The notes below the pieces were generated by a model that was not told where the DNA came from, made no database searches, and saw only the letters and a program-made list of their open reading frames with translations. The position numbers and the translations under genes are program-made. This document shows positions 19,950 to 29,061 of a stretch of 64,000 nucleotides of DNA, piece after piece. This DNA is from Albidovulum inexpectatum (GTDB lineage Bacteria > Pseudomonadota > Alphaproteobacteria > Rhodobacterales > Rhodobacteraceae). The stretch covers positions 1-64,000 of the forward strand of contig NZ_PRDS01000001.1 of NCBI RefSeq assembly GCF_002927635.1, in the 5' to 3' direction. How positions within the stretch are numbered: position 1 is the stretch's first letter; each line of letters starts with the position of its first letter.

Positions 19950-20885
19950 TTGGCCCGGGACCGTAGGGGAGACGACATCTACACCCGACCCCTGCGCCGC
20001 ATCCTGATCGGGGCGCTGGCGCTCATTCTGCTTGGGCTGTTCCTGCTGTGGCGGATCGACTCTCCAAGGGTCGAAAGATTGCGCGTGGCCATCGTTGACC
20101 GGGTCGTTCCCAATCTTGACTGGGCGATGGCGCCCATCACGCGGCTTTATGCCATGGCCGAAGGCTTCCGCTCCTATGCCGCACTTTATGAGCAGAACCA
20201 GGAACTGCGCCGTGAGCTGCAGCAGATGCGCGCGTGGAAGGAAGCCGCGCTGCAGCTCGAGCAGCAGAACGCCAAGCTGATGGCCCAGAACCAGCTTCGC
20301 CTGGACCCCAAGCTGACCTCGGTTTCCGGTGTCGTGATGGCCGACAGCGGCTCGCCCTTTCGGCAGTCGGTCCTGCTGAACGTTGGCGCCAGCGACGGCA
20401 TTCAGGATGGCTGGGCCACGACCGACGGACTTGGTCTTGTCGGGCGCATTTCCGGCGTGGGGGAAACCACGTCGCGCGTTCTTCTGTTGACCGATGTCGC
20501 CAGCCGCATCCCGGTGATCATCCAGCCCAGCGGACAGCGGGCGATCCTGGCCGGCGACAACAGCGCCGCACCGCTGATCGAGTTCGTCGAATCCCTCGAA
20601 AAGGTGCGCCCGGGCGATCGTGTCGTCTCGTCGGGCGATGGCGGCGTCTTCCCCGCCGGGCTGCTGGTGGGTCAGGTCGCGCTTGACCGAAACAAGCGTC
20701 TGCGCGTTCGTCTGGCGGCCGATTATGAACGGCTGACCTTCCTGCGCGTGTTGCGGTCACGCCCGATCGAACGCATCACCGACCCCGGAGACCTTGTCGT
20801 CCCGCCTCAGGTTCCCAGTGCCGCAGGCGCGCCCGCTGGGGCGATTCCGCCGACCGGCAAAGGGGTGGAGGGCGCCGATGGTTGA
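19950..20885 (+). CDS. mreC: Rod shape-determining protein MreC
   Basis: MreC is a bitopic inner-membrane protein of the elongasome, linking MreB to PBP2. The 311-residue protein has one membrane segment (about 17-36, 'ILIGALALILLGLFLLW'), a coiled coil (about 75-110) and the periplasmic beta domain. The tail is Pro/Ala-rich. The start is a TTG at 19950 preceded by GGAGAGGA, the only plausible site before the membrane segment. It lies 34 bp after mreB and overlaps mreD by 8 bp. Confidence 0.93.
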   Translation: MARDRRGDDIYTRPLRRILIGALALILLGLFLLWRIDSPRVERLRVAIVDRVVPNLDWAMAPITRLYAMAEGFRSYAALYEQNQELRRELQQMRAWKEAALQLEQQNAKLMAQNQLRLDPKLTSVSGVVMADSGSPFRQSVLLNVGASDGIQDGWATTDGLGLVGRISGVGETTSRVLLLTDVASRIPVIIQPSGQRAILAGDNSAAPLIEFVESLEKVRPGDRVVSSGDGGVFPAGLLVGQVALDRNKRLRVRLAADYERLTFLRVLRSRPIERITDPGDLVVPPQVPSAAGAPAGAIPPTGKGVEGADG

Positions 20886-21417
20886 CCCCCGCCTTGCCTC
20901 GCGCCTCGCGCACCGCGCCGCCTATCTGGTCCTTGCGGCGGTATTGATCGTCTTGCGTCTGCTTCCGCTCTCGACCCAGCCTTCCGCCTGGCCCCTGCCC
21001 GATCTGTTGCTTTGCCTGACTCTGGCTTGGCTCTTGCGACGGCCCGATCACGTACCCGCATTGTCGATCGTCGCCGTACTGCTGATCGAGGATCTTCTGA
21101 CCCTGCGACCGGTCGGGCTTTGGCCCCTGATCATTCTGTCGGTGACCGAGATCCTTCGCAGTCGCAGTTCGGGATTGAGGGATCTGCCCTTCGTGGTCGA
21201 ATGGATGGTCGTCGCCGGAGCCGTGTTCCTGGCCGGCCTGATCGACTGGGTGGTTCTCGCACTTGCGCTTGCTCCCCAGGTCGGGCTGGGGCCGACCATG
21301 GTGCAGGCCGCGCTGACGGTGATGGCCTATCCGGCCGTCGTGGCGGCTCTTGCTGTTCTGCTTGGGATACGCCGCATTGGCGACACCGATGCCCCGACAC
21401 GGCGGAGGCTGACATGA
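20878..21417 (+). CDS. mreD: Rod shape-determining protein MreD
   Basis: The 179-residue protein is almost entirely membrane-embedded, with about five or six hydrophobic segments, and matches MreD mainly by position, size and hydrophobic profile. 'PDLLLCLTLAWLLRRPDHVP' and 'IEDLLTLRPVGLW' resemble the family. MreD is an integral partner of MreC in the elongasome. Its ATG lies inside the last codons of mreC and its stop overlaps the mrdA start (ATGA), so the genes are translationally coupled. Confidence 0.88.
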   Translation: MVDPRLASRLAHRAAYLVLAAVLIVLRLLPLSTQPSAWPLPDLLLCLTLAWLLRRPDHVPALSIVAVLLIEDLLTLRPVGLWPLIILSVTEILRSRSSGLRDLPFVVEWMVVAGAVFLAGLIDWVVLALALAPQVGLGPTMVQAALTVMAYPAVVAALAVLLGIRRIGDTDAPTRRRLT

Positions 21418-23357
21418 AGCGTGCCGAGCGCCAGATCCTGGAAAGCCATCGCCGCATCGGGCGACGCGCGATGATGCTGGGCGGCATCCAGGCCGCGCTG
21501 ATCGGAACGCTTGCCCTGCGGCTGCAGCATCTGCAGCTGGACCAGGCTGACCAGTTCCGCCTTCTGGCCGAGGAAAACGCCATCAAGGTTCGCCTGATCC
21601 CACCGGTGCGCGGCCTGATCCTGGACCGGCGCGGAACCATCGTCGCCGGCAACGAGCAGAACTATCGGGTAACCGTCATCGCGGACGATGCGGGCGATCT
21701 GGAGGCGGTCCTCGACCGTCTCGCGCGGCTCATTCCCCTGGACCCCGAGGATCGTGCTCGCACGATCAAGGAGGCTCGGCGCACGCCAACCCTGCCGGTG
21801 ACGGTCGCCGACCGCCTGACCTGGGAGGAATTCAGCCGGGTTGCCGTCAACTCCCCCGCCCTGCCCGGGATCACGACCGAGGTCGGTCTGTCGCGCAATT
21901 ATCCCTTCGGACCGGATTTCGCCCATGTCCTTGGCTATGTCGGCCCGGTCAGCGATTACGATCTGTCGCGGATCGAGGATCCCGACCCCCTGTTGCGCAT
22001 CCCCCGTTTCCAGATCGGCAAGCTGGGCGTGGAGGCCAAGCTGGAGACGCTGCTGCGCGGCAAGGCCGGCTCGCGCCGCGTCGAGGTCAATGCCGCCGGG
22101 CGGGTCATGCGCGAACTGGGGCGCAAGGAGGGCGATCCCGGCGCGAATGTCCAGTTGACGATCGACCACCGGCTGCAGAACTTCGTGCAGGCGCGGCTGG
22201 GAGACGAAAGCGCCGCGGCTGTCGTGATCGACATACAGACGGGCGATATCGTCGCGATCAATTCCTCGCCCAGTTTCGATCCCAACCTGTTCGTGCGCGG
22301 AATTTCTTCGGCCGATTATCGTGCGTTGATGGAAAACGACCACCGCCCTCTGGCCGACAAGACGGTTCAGGGGGCCTACCCGCCGGGATCGACATTCAAG
22401 ATGATCACGGCCATGGCCGCGCTGGAAGCCGGGGTAATCTCGCCCGGCGAAACGGTCTATTGCCCGGGATACACGACGCTTGGCAACAGGCGGTTTCACT
22501 GCTGGCGGCGCGGCGGACATGGAGAGGTCTCGCTGACCAAGAGCCTGGAGCAATCCTGCGACGTCTATTACTATGAGATTGCCCAGCGCGTCGGCATCGA
22601 ACGCATCGCCGAGATGGCGCGGCGAATGGGGATCGGGACGCGCTTTGACCTTCCGATGTCGGCGATCAGCGAAGGTCTGGCGCCAGATCGCGAATGGAAA
22701 CGCGCGAAATACGGCACAGACTGGCTGATCGGCGACACGCTGAACACCGCGATCGGCCAGGGTTTCGTGCTGGCCTCGCCGCTTCAGCTGGCCGTGATGA
22801 CGGCGCGTCTGGCCTCGGGCAAGGCGATCACGCCCCGGCTGGTGCGTGCGATCGACGGCGTCGAGCAGCCCGTCATGCAGCCCGGGGATCTGGGCGTATC
22901 GGATGCCGTCTTGCGCGGTGTGCGCAAGGGCATGTTCGAAGTAAGCAATTCCCGCCGCGGCACGGCCTATGCGTCGCGCATCGTGGATGACCAGATGCGC
23001 ATGGCGGGAAAGACGGGCACCAGCCAGGTTCGCAACATCACGGCGGCCGAGCGTGCACGCGGCGTGACAAGCAACAAGGATTTGCCGTGGCACCGCCGCG
23101 ACCACGCGCTGTTCGTCTGCTTTGCCCCGTTCGATGCGCCGCGTTACGCGGTTTCGGTGGTCGTCGAGCATGGTGGCAGTGGATCGGCCGCCGCCGCGCC
23201 TATCGCGCGTGACATCCTGCTGCAAGCGCTCTATGGCGGCCTCCCGCCTCTCGAAGCCTATCCGGAAAACCAGCGCGCCCAGATCGAGGAGATGCGCGCG
23301 CGGCTCAGGCTGTTGCCCGAAGAGCCCGCGCCAAGCGGCGGGAGGTCGCGGGCATGA
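21414..23357 (+). CDS. mrdA: Penicillin-binding protein 2 (peptidoglycan transpeptidase)
   Basis: PBP2 crosslinks peptidoglycan during cell elongation. The 647-residue protein has one N-terminal membrane anchor (about 20-38), the dimerisation domain ('IPPVRGLILDRRGTIVAGN') and the transpeptidase domain. The catalytic serine is in 'PPGSTFKMI' (about Ser326), the second motif is 'SCD' in 'LEQSCDVYYYE', and the third is 'KTGTSQV' (about 533). The ATG at 21414 overlaps the mreD stop by 4 bp, and its own stop overlaps rodA by 4 bp. It is inner-membrane bound with a periplasmic active site. Confidence 0.96.
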   Translation: MKRAERQILESHRRIGRRAMMLGGIQAALIGTLALRLQHLQLDQADQFRLLAEENAIKVRLIPPVRGLILDRRGTIVAGNEQNYRVTVIADDAGDLEAVLDRLARLIPLDPEDRARTIKEARRTPTLPVTVADRLTWEEFSRVAVNSPALPGITTEVGLSRNYPFGPDFAHVLGYVGPVSDYDLSRIEDPDPLLRIPRFQIGKLGVEAKLETLLRGKAGSRRVEVNAAGRVMRELGRKEGDPGANVQLTIDHRLQNFVQARLGDESAAAVVIDIQTGDIVAINSSPSFDPNLFVRGISSADYRALMENDHRPLADKTVQGAYPPGSTFKMITAMAALEAGVISPGETVYCPGYTTLGNRRFHCWRRGGHGEVSLTKSLEQSCDVYYYEIAQRVGIERIAEMARRMGIGTRFDLPMSAISEGLAPDREWKRAKYGTDWLIGDTLNTAIGQGFVLASPLQLAVMTARLASGKAITPRLVRAIDGVEQPVMQPGDLGVSDAVLRGVRKGMFEVSNSRRGTAYASRIVDDQMRMAGKTGTSQVRNITAAERARGVTSNKDLPWHRRDHALFVCFAPFDAPRYAVSVVVEHGGSGSAAAAPIARDILLQALYGGLPPLEAYPENQRAQIEEMRARLRLLPEEPAPSGGRSRA

Positions 23358-24493
23358 CCTATCTCGAGAATCGCATCCGGCATGTCCCGACGGGCTTTCG
23401 CAAGGTCCTGCATCTGAACTGGCCTCTGATCCTGCTTCTTGCCGCGATTTCCTGCGTCGGCTTCCTGATGCTGTGTTCCGTCGCGGGCGGCCGGATCGAA
23501 ACCTGGGCAGAACCTCAGATGAAGCGGTTTGTCGTGGGCATGATCGGCATGTTCGTCGTGGCCTTCACGCCCATCTGGGTCTGGCGATCGCTTTCGGTTC
23601 CGGCCTATTTGGCGTGTCTTCTTTTGCTGATCGCCGTCGAATTCTTCGGCAGCATCGGCATGGGCGCGCAGCGCTGGATCGAGCTGGGCCCGGTCCGGAT
23701 CCAGCCGTCCGAGCTGATGAAGATCGCCCTGGTCATGCTGCTTGCGGCCTATTACGACTGGCTGGACATCGACAAGGTCTCGCGCCCGCTGTGGGTGGCC
23801 ATTCCGGCGGCACTGATCCTGCTGCCGACCTTCCTGGTGCTGAAGCAACCCGACCTTGGTACCGCGATCCTGCTGGTCGCCGGGGGCGGTCTGGTCATGT
23901 TCCTGGCCGGTGTCAGCCTGTGGTATTTCGGCACGGTACTGGCCCTTGTCGTTGCGCTGGTCTTTGCGGTGATGGAAAGCCGCGGCACCGAATGGCAGCT
24001 GCTGAAGGACTATCAGTACAAGCGTATCGATACCTTTCTGGATCCCGGTTCGGACCCTCTTGGCGCGGGTTACAACATCACGCAGGCGCAGATTGCGCTG
24101 GGCTCGGGGGGCTGGGCCGGCAAGGGCTACATGCAGGGCACGCAAAGCCGGCTGAACTTTCTGCCCGAAAAGCATACGGACTTCATCTTCACCACGCTGG
24201 CCGAGGAATTCGGCTTTGTCGGTGCGATCTCGCTTCTGTCATTGTACGTGCTTGTGCTGATCTTCTGCTATCAATCCGCCCTTGCCACGAAGGATCGCTT
24301 TTCCTCGCTGCTGATACTTGGGGTCGGCGGGACGTTCTTCCTGTTCTTCATGGTCAACATGGGGATGGTGACCGGGCTGATGCCCGTCGTGGGGGTGCCG
24401 CTGCCGCTGGTTTCGTACGGAGGCACCGCGATGATCATCCTTCTGGGCGCCTTCGGGCTTGTGCAAAGCGCTCATATCCACAGGCCAAGATAG
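23354..24493 (+). CDS. rodA: Peptidoglycan glycosyltransferase RodA
   Basis: RodA is a SEDS-family glycosyltransferase that polymerises lipid II together with PBP2. The 379-residue protein has about ten membrane segments. Family signatures include 'GAQRWIELGPVRIQPSELMKIALVMLLA', 'FLVLKQPDLGTAILL', 'LPEKHTDFIFTTLAEEFGF' and 'PVVGVPLPLVSYGG' near the C-terminus. It is the fifth gene of the mre-mrd operon, overlapping mrdA by 4 bp; ghrA starts 3 bp after its stop and may be cotranscribed. Confidence 0.96.
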   Translation: MTYLENRIRHVPTGFRKVLHLNWPLILLLAAISCVGFLMLCSVAGGRIETWAEPQMKRFVVGMIGMFVVAFTPIWVWRSLSVPAYLACLLLLIAVEFFGSIGMGAQRWIELGPVRIQPSELMKIALVMLLAAYYDWLDIDKVSRPLWVAIPAALILLPTFLVLKQPDLGTAILLVAGGGLVMFLAGVSLWYFGTVLALVVALVFAVMESRGTEWQLLKDYQYKRIDTFLDPGSDPLGAGYNITQAQIALGSGGWAGKGYMQGTQSRLNFLPEKHTDFIFTTLAEEFGFVGAISLLSLYVLVLIFCYQSALATKDRFSSLLILGVGGTFFLFFMVNMGMVTGLMPVVGVPLPLVSYGGTAMIILLGAFGLVQSAHIHRPR

Positions 24494-24496
24494 GAC

Positions 24497-25435
24497 ATGC
24501 GCCCAACCGTTCTCTTTGCCGGACGTCCCGATGACTGGCCCGTCTATGCCCCTGCCCTGCGCGCGGCATTGAAGGCGGCAGAATTGGATGCCGAACTGGT
24601 TCACCATGCGGACGACCCCGCGCGGGTCGACTACATCGTCTTTGATCCGAACGGGCCGATCACGGATTTCAGTCCGTTTGTCCGCTGCAAGGCGGTTCTG
24701 AACCTTTGGGCGGGGGTGGAGCGGATCGTCACGAACCCGACCCTGTCCCAACCCTTGTGCCGGATGGTCGATGACGGGTTGCGCCAGGGCATGGTGGAAT
24801 ATTGCGTGGCCCATTGCCTGCGCCACCATCTGGACATCGACCGCCATGTCCTGAACCAGGATGGCGTATGGCGAGGGAGCGATCTGCCACCTTTGGCCAC
24901 GGAACGGACGATCGGCATTCTAGGCCTTGGTCAGCTTGGGGCCGCCGTCGGTCAGGCGCTGGCTGGCCTGGGATTCGACGTCGCGGGCTGGAGCCAGAGC
25001 CCGAAGGACATCGCGGGGATCGCCTGTGCCAGCGGGCCCGAGGGTTTGAACCAGGTGCTCGGCCGCGCCGAGATCCTGATCCTGCTGCTGCCGCTGACAG
25101 ATCGGACCCGTCATATCCTGAATGCAAGAACCCTTGATCTTCTGCCCAGGGGCGCGGTTGTGATCAATCCCGGCCGGGGTGCGCTGATCGACGACACCGC
25201 CTTGCTGGAGGCGCTGGGGAACGGCCGCCTGCGTCACGCCACGCTGGACGTGTTCACCACCGAACCCTTGCCACCCGATCACCCCTTTTGGGCGCATCCG
25301 CAGGTCACGGTCACGCCGCACATTGCCGCCGTGACACGGCCAGAAAGCGCCGCCCGCGTCATTGCCGAGAACATTCGCAGGGGCGAGAGGGGCGAGCCGT
25401 TCCTGCATGTCGTGGACCGTGCCCGGGGGTATTGA
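24497..25435 (+). CDS. ghrA: Glyoxylate/hydroxypyruvate reductase A-like dehydrogenase
   Basis: This is a D-2-hydroxyacid dehydrogenase of 312 residues. The nucleotide-binding loop is 'IGILGLGQLGAAVGQALAGLGFDV'. The catalytic residues are Arg in 'VINPGRGALIDD', Glu in 'FTTEPLP' and His in 'VTPHIAAVT'. The short N-terminal domain ('LFAGRPDDWPVYAPALRAAL') places it with GhrA, which reduces glyoxylate and hydroxypyruvate using NADPH. Substrate assignment is by family. It directly follows rodA, an unrelated function, so cotranscription may be incidental. Confidence 0.82.
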   Translation: MRPTVLFAGRPDDWPVYAPALRAALKAAELDAELVHHADDPARVDYIVFDPNGPITDFSPFVRCKAVLNLWAGVERIVTNPTLSQPLCRMVDDGLRQGMVEYCVAHCLRHHLDIDRHVLNQDGVWRGSDLPPLATERTIGILGLGQLGAAVGQALAGLGFDVAGWSQSPKDIAGIACASGPEGLNQVLGRAEILILLLPLTDRTRHILNARTLDLLPRGAVVINPGRGALIDDTALLEALGNGRLRHATLDVFTTEPLPPDHPFWAHPQVTVTPHIAAVTRPESAARVIAENIRRGERGEPFLHVVDRARGY

Positions 25436-25440
25436 GGCCC

Positions 25441-26235
25441 CTATTTCAGCCGTGGCGGACGCTTTGGGTCCATGCCGGGCGCGGCGGGGCCCAGGATCTG
25501 TGCCGTCTCTTCCTTGGGTTCAGGCAGATCGAAGCGCAGTGAAACGGCCTGGAATCGCGGCAGAAGGGGCGAATCCTGCGGCAGGAAGACCACGTCCAGC
25601 GTGGCCTGATCGACACCCGAAAAGATGACAGCCTCTGACACCGCCTTGGCCAGGGGCTGCTCGGCCCGCGCGGGTGCGCCCTGAAAAGCCAGCAGATGGC
25701 CCGACCGCCCGTCCTTGTAGCGCACCCATACCAGATGCGCGGCGCGCGCAAGGCCGGCGAGGCCCGCAAGCTTGGCATCCAGCGCCTGCAGCAAGCGATC
25801 GGGCAGAGCCGACGGCGGCGCGATTTCGGTCGGAATGCCGGTCCGGGCATCCGGCCGCTGATCCAGCATCTGCACCAGCCATTGCAACGCATCGGCCGGC
25901 AACAGGGCCTCGGACGGTGCGACGCCGAGATTCAGGCCCAGCCCCACGCCCTCATCGGCCAGCAGCCGCACAAGAACCCGGCCCGGCAGGGCCACATGCG
26001 CCGCCGGTGCCCGGGTGAAGTCAACAAGGCGTTCCTCGGTGTCGAAGGCCAGGGCAAAGCGCCCGTCATCAAGCGTCAGTATTCGTGGTTCGGCCCTGTC
26101 GTCGACAGCTTCCCGCTCCAGAAGGAGATACATCTCGGCATCCGCCAGGGCTTCGTAGAAGTGCAGGCGTGCCGCATCATCCTCGGGTGCGTCCCCCATC
26201 GCCGAATGCGCCCGGTCAAGCCGTGTCTGCGTCAT
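25441..26235 (-). CDS. SseB-family protein
   Basis: The 264-residue soluble protein begins 'TRLDRAHSAMGDAPEDDAARLHFYEALADAEMYLLLE' and includes 'RFALAFDTEERLVDFT', a pattern of the SseB N-terminal domain, followed by a C-terminal half resembling the SseB C-terminal domain. In Salmonella the name refers to a secreted protein, but most bacterial members are cytoplasmic and of unknown function. No signal peptide is visible. The 5' end overlaps the upstream UDG-type gene by 20 bp, so the two are probably cotranscribed and coupled. Confidence 0.72.
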   Translation of the reverse strand: MTQTRLDRAHSAMGDAPEDDAARLHFYEALADAEMYLLLEREAVDDRAEPRILTLDDGRFALAFDTEERLVDFTRAPAAHVALPGRVLVRLLADEGVGLGLNLGVAPSEALLPADALQWLVQMLDQRPDARTGIPTEIAPPSALPDRLLQALDAKLAGLAGLARAAHLVWVRYKDGRSGHLLAFQGAPARAEQPLAKAVSEAVIFSGVDQATLDVVFLPQDSPLLPRFQAVSLRFDLPEPKEETAQILGPAAPGMDPKRPPRLK

Positions 26236-26836
26236 CGTTCAACACCTCGTTCAGCCGCGCCCGCAAGACCGGTAGCAGCTCGGCCTCGAACCACGGGTTC
26301 CGTTTCAGCCATGCGGTATTGCGCCATGACGGATGAGGCAAGGGAAAGATCGATGGGGCATGATCCCGCCACGCCGCCACCGTGCGCGCAACCCCTGCCC
26401 GCGCGGCCTGCCCAAGATGCCAGCGCTGGGCATGAGCGCCGACGGCGATGATCAGCCGAAGATGCGGCAAGGAATCGATGACCTGGGCCCGCCACAACCG
26501 GGCGCAGGCTGCGGGGGGCGGAAGATCGGACCCCGCATCATCATAGCCGGGAAAGCAGAACGCCATCGGCACGATCGCGATGCGCCGCTGGTCATAGAAC
26601 GTGTCGCTGTCGATCCCCAGCCATTTGCGCAGCCTGTCGCCCGACGGATCCGTGAATGGCCGGCCGCTTTGGTGAACACGCAATCCGGGCGCCTGGCCTG
26701 CGATCAGAACACGTGCCGAGGGCTGGAACCAGATCACCGGCCGCGGGGCATGGGCCGTTGCCGTGCGCGCGAACCGATCGGCGCAATGCCGGCAGGACCT
26801 GATCCGGGCATGAAGTGAATCGACCTTTTCAGACAT
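26216..26836 (-). CDS. Uracil-DNA glycosylase family protein
   Basis: The 206-residue protein has the family's two sites: 'VLIAGQAPGLRVHQSGRPFTD' for catalysis and base binding, and 'PLPHPSWRN' near the C-terminus. An N-terminal 'SCRHCADRF' contributes two cysteines, but I do not see the full four-cysteine pattern of Fe-S UDGs. Members excise uracil or act on other lesions, and some do not have glycosylase activity. The ATG at 26836 was chosen because similarity begins there. It overlaps the sseB-like gene by 20 bp and faces nhaA across 181 bp. Confidence 0.78.
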   Translation of the reverse strand: MSEKVDSLHARIRSCRHCADRFARTATAHAPRPVIWFQPSARVLIAGQAPGLRVHQSGRPFTDPSGDRLRKWLGIDSDTFYDQRRIAIVPMAFCFPGYDDAGSDLPPPAACARLWRAQVIDSLPHLRLIIAVGAHAQRWHLGQAARAGVARTVAAWRDHAPSIFPLPHPSWRNTAWLKRNPWFEAELLPVLRARLNEVLNDDADTA

Positions 26837-27017
26837 GGATGCAGCATGACGGCACGAACCGGCAGGCGCAACGGGACGGCTGTGCACAAGCCGGTGCCCC
26901 CGAAAGGAGGCGCTGCGCTGGCGGCCATCCTGGCTGCGGCGTGCGATACCGGCCGGTTGCCCCGACGCGCCCGACGGACTAACCGTTGAAGGCGGCCGCG
27001 CAAGGGATGATCGACGG

Positions 27018-28271
27018 ATGTATCGCGTCTGGAATTTCGCAACGAGCCACTCGCTTCTGCTGATCCTCGGCGCGGCGATCGCACTTGCATGGGCCAACAT
27101 CGACCAAACCGGCTACCAGGACTTCGTCAACCTTGTGATCGCCGATCACTTCTTCATCGGCCATCCGGGCGAGGAAGGCGGTCAGGCCGAGCGGACATTG
27201 ACGCTGGACTTCCTGGTCAACGATCTTCTGATGTCGTTGTTCTTTGCCGTTGCCGCCAAGGAGGTCTGGGAGGCGGTCATCCTGAAGAACGGCGCGTTGC
27301 GCGGGCGCAAGGCGCTGACGCCGCTGATCGCCACCGCGGGCGGCATGTCCGTGCCGGTCGCAATCTATCTGTGTCTGGCCGCGACCCTGGGAATCTTCGA
27401 TACGGTCAGCCGCGGATGGGCAATTCCAACTGCCACGGATATTGCCTTTTCCTATTTCGTCGGGCGGCTGGTCTTTGGCGCGCGCCACCCCGCGATCCGC
27501 TTTCTGCTGTTGCTTGCAATTGCGGACGATGCCGGCGGACTTTTCATTCTGGCGATCTTCTATCCGGGCGACGATCTGACGCCTGCATGGCTGTTGCTGT
27601 CGCTGGGGGCTGCGGCGGCGACGTTCGTTCTGTTCAACTGGCTGCCCCGACATATGGACCGGGGGGACCCGCTGCGCCGGTGGCAGACCTGGGTGGCCCG
27701 GAAGCTTGACTTCTGGCCCTATCTTGTCGCCGGCTGCGTCAGCTGGTTCGGTTTTCAGCAGGCCGGCGTGCATCCGGCACTTGGACTGTTGCCCATCATC
27801 CCGGCAATCCCGCATGCCGATCGCGCTTTCGGATATTTTGCCGAGGCCGAGCGATACCTGACTGACCCGCTCAACCGTATTGCGCATCGCCTGAAGACGC
27901 CTGTTCAGATCATCCTGTTCTTCTTTGGCCTTCTGAATGCGGGCGTCCAGCTTGCTGCATTCTCTGAACCAACCTGGCTGGTCTTGTGTGCGCTGATGAT
28001 CGGCAAGCCTCTGGGCATATTCCTGTTCGGCTGGTTTGCCGCCGAACTGTTGCGGTTTGGTCTGCCCAAGGGAATGCGGCTTGCCGATCTCGCTGTTCTG
28101 GGATGCGTCGCGTCAATCGGATTTACGGTCGCGCTGTTCGTGGCAACGGTCGCGTTCCCGGCGGGACCAGTGCAGGACGCCGCGAAGATGGGGGCGCTTC
28201 TTTCGCTGTCATCGGGATTGGTGGCGATCCTGGCCGGCAGGGCGTTCCATGTCGAACACGCGGGAAATTGA
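27018..28271 (+). CDS. nhaA: Na+/H+ antiporter NhaA
   Basis: NhaA exchanges sodium for protons across the inner membrane and supports pH and salt homeostasis. The 417-residue protein has about 11-12 membrane segments. The ion-binding aspartates appear in 'IADDAGGLFILAIFY', and 'AIPTATDIAFSYF' carries the unwound-helix motif with its Asp. The insert 'HFFIGHPGEEGGQAERTLTLDF' near residue 45 is seen in the longer alphaproteobacterial type. It is a single gene; the capsule genes begin 136 bp downstream. Confidence 0.93.
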   Translation: MYRVWNFATSHSLLLILGAAIALAWANIDQTGYQDFVNLVIADHFFIGHPGEEGGQAERTLTLDFLVNDLLMSLFFAVAAKEVWEAVILKNGALRGRKALTPLIATAGGMSVPVAIYLCLAATLGIFDTVSRGWAIPTATDIAFSYFVGRLVFGARHPAIRFLLLLAIADDAGGLFILAIFYPGDDLTPAWLLLSLGAAAATFVLFNWLPRHMDRGDPLRRWQTWVARKLDFWPYLVAGCVSWFGFQQAGVHPALGLLPIIPAIPHADRAFGYFAEAERYLTDPLNRIAHRLKTPVQIILFFFGLLNAGVQLAAFSEPTWLVLCALMIGKPLGIFLFGWFAAELLRFGLPKGMRLADLAVLGCVASIGFTVALFVATVAFPAGPVQDAAKMGALLSLSSGLVAILAGRAFHVEHAGN

Positions 28272-28407
28272 CCGCCGGGCGCGTCAGAAGGCCGTTGCGG
28301 CGCATGACCGCTCGGCCTTATTGCGGGCATGATTGCGATGTAACTGCAAAAATTAACGATCAGCCCCTACATTGGGTGTGACAGGTTTGACGTGGCTGTA
28401 ACGAGCG

Positions 28408-29061
28408 ATGCTGGAATTCGAGAATGTCAGCAAGTCCTTCTGGACGGGCAAGACGCGCAAGGTGATACTCGACCGCGCGACCTTTCGGGTCGAGCTTGGC
28501 CGTTCCCTGGGTATTCTTGCGCCCAATGGTACGGGCAAGACCACGTTGATCAACATGATGGCCGGCATCGAAAAGCCCGACGAAGGCGTGATCCGCAAAA
28601 GCTGCCGCGTCTCTTTCCCGCTGGGTTTCATGGGGGGCGTCGTACCGAAGCATACCGCCTGCGAAAACGCGCGCTTCATCGCCCGGCTCTATGGCATGGA
28701 CCCCGATTACGTCGAAGCCTTCAGCCGGTGGCTGTCCGATATCGGCGAGTATTTCGACATGCCGGTTGCGACCTACAGTTCGGGCATGCGGGCGCGGTTC
28801 ACCTTTTCGCTGTTGCTGGCGATGGATTTCGACATCTATCTGATCGATGAGGGGATGCCCGCCGTCACGGATGCCGAGTTCAACCGAAAGGCCGGCTCCA
28901 TTCTTGCCGACAGGCTGAAGACCAAGACGGTAGTGATCGTCTCGCACCAGCCGCGGACACTGGAAAAGTTCTGCCGCCAGGCTGCCGTCCTGCGCAATGG
29001 CAGACTGCATTTTTTCGACACTCTGGAAGAAGCGAAACGGATGTATGACTACACCACCTAG
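28408..29061 (+). CDS. kpsT: Capsular polysaccharide ABC exporter, ATP-binding protein (KpsT-like)
   Basis: The 217-residue ATPase has Walker A 'LAPNGTGKTTLIN', signature 'YSSGMRARFTFSL', Walker B 'IYLIDEGMP' and the switch 'VIVSHQP'. 'FPLGFMGGVVPKHTACENARFIARLYG' and the 'IDEGMP' form place it with KpsT-like exporters of capsule or Kdo-linked polysaccharide across the inner membrane. The KpsM-type permease that must partner it is not next to it, which is unusual. Its last 17 bp overlap the kpsE-like gene, so the two are translationally coupled. Confidence 0.88.
   Translation: MLEFENVSKSFWTGKTRKVILDRATFRVELGRSLGILAPNGTGKTTLINMMAGIEKPDEGVIRKSCRVSFPLGFMGGVVPKHTACENARFIARLYGMDPDYVEAFSRWLSDIGEYFDMPVATYSSGMRARFTFSLLLAMDFDIYLIDEGMPAVTDAEFNRKAGSILADRLKTKTVVIVSHQPRTLEKFCRQAAVLRNGRLHFFDTLEEAKRMYDYTT

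Noticed and set aside
25441-26235. The SseB-like gene as a type III secretion effector
   Set aside because: No secretion system genes or chaperones are nearby, and most SseB-domain proteins in environmental bacteria are unrelated to type III secretion.
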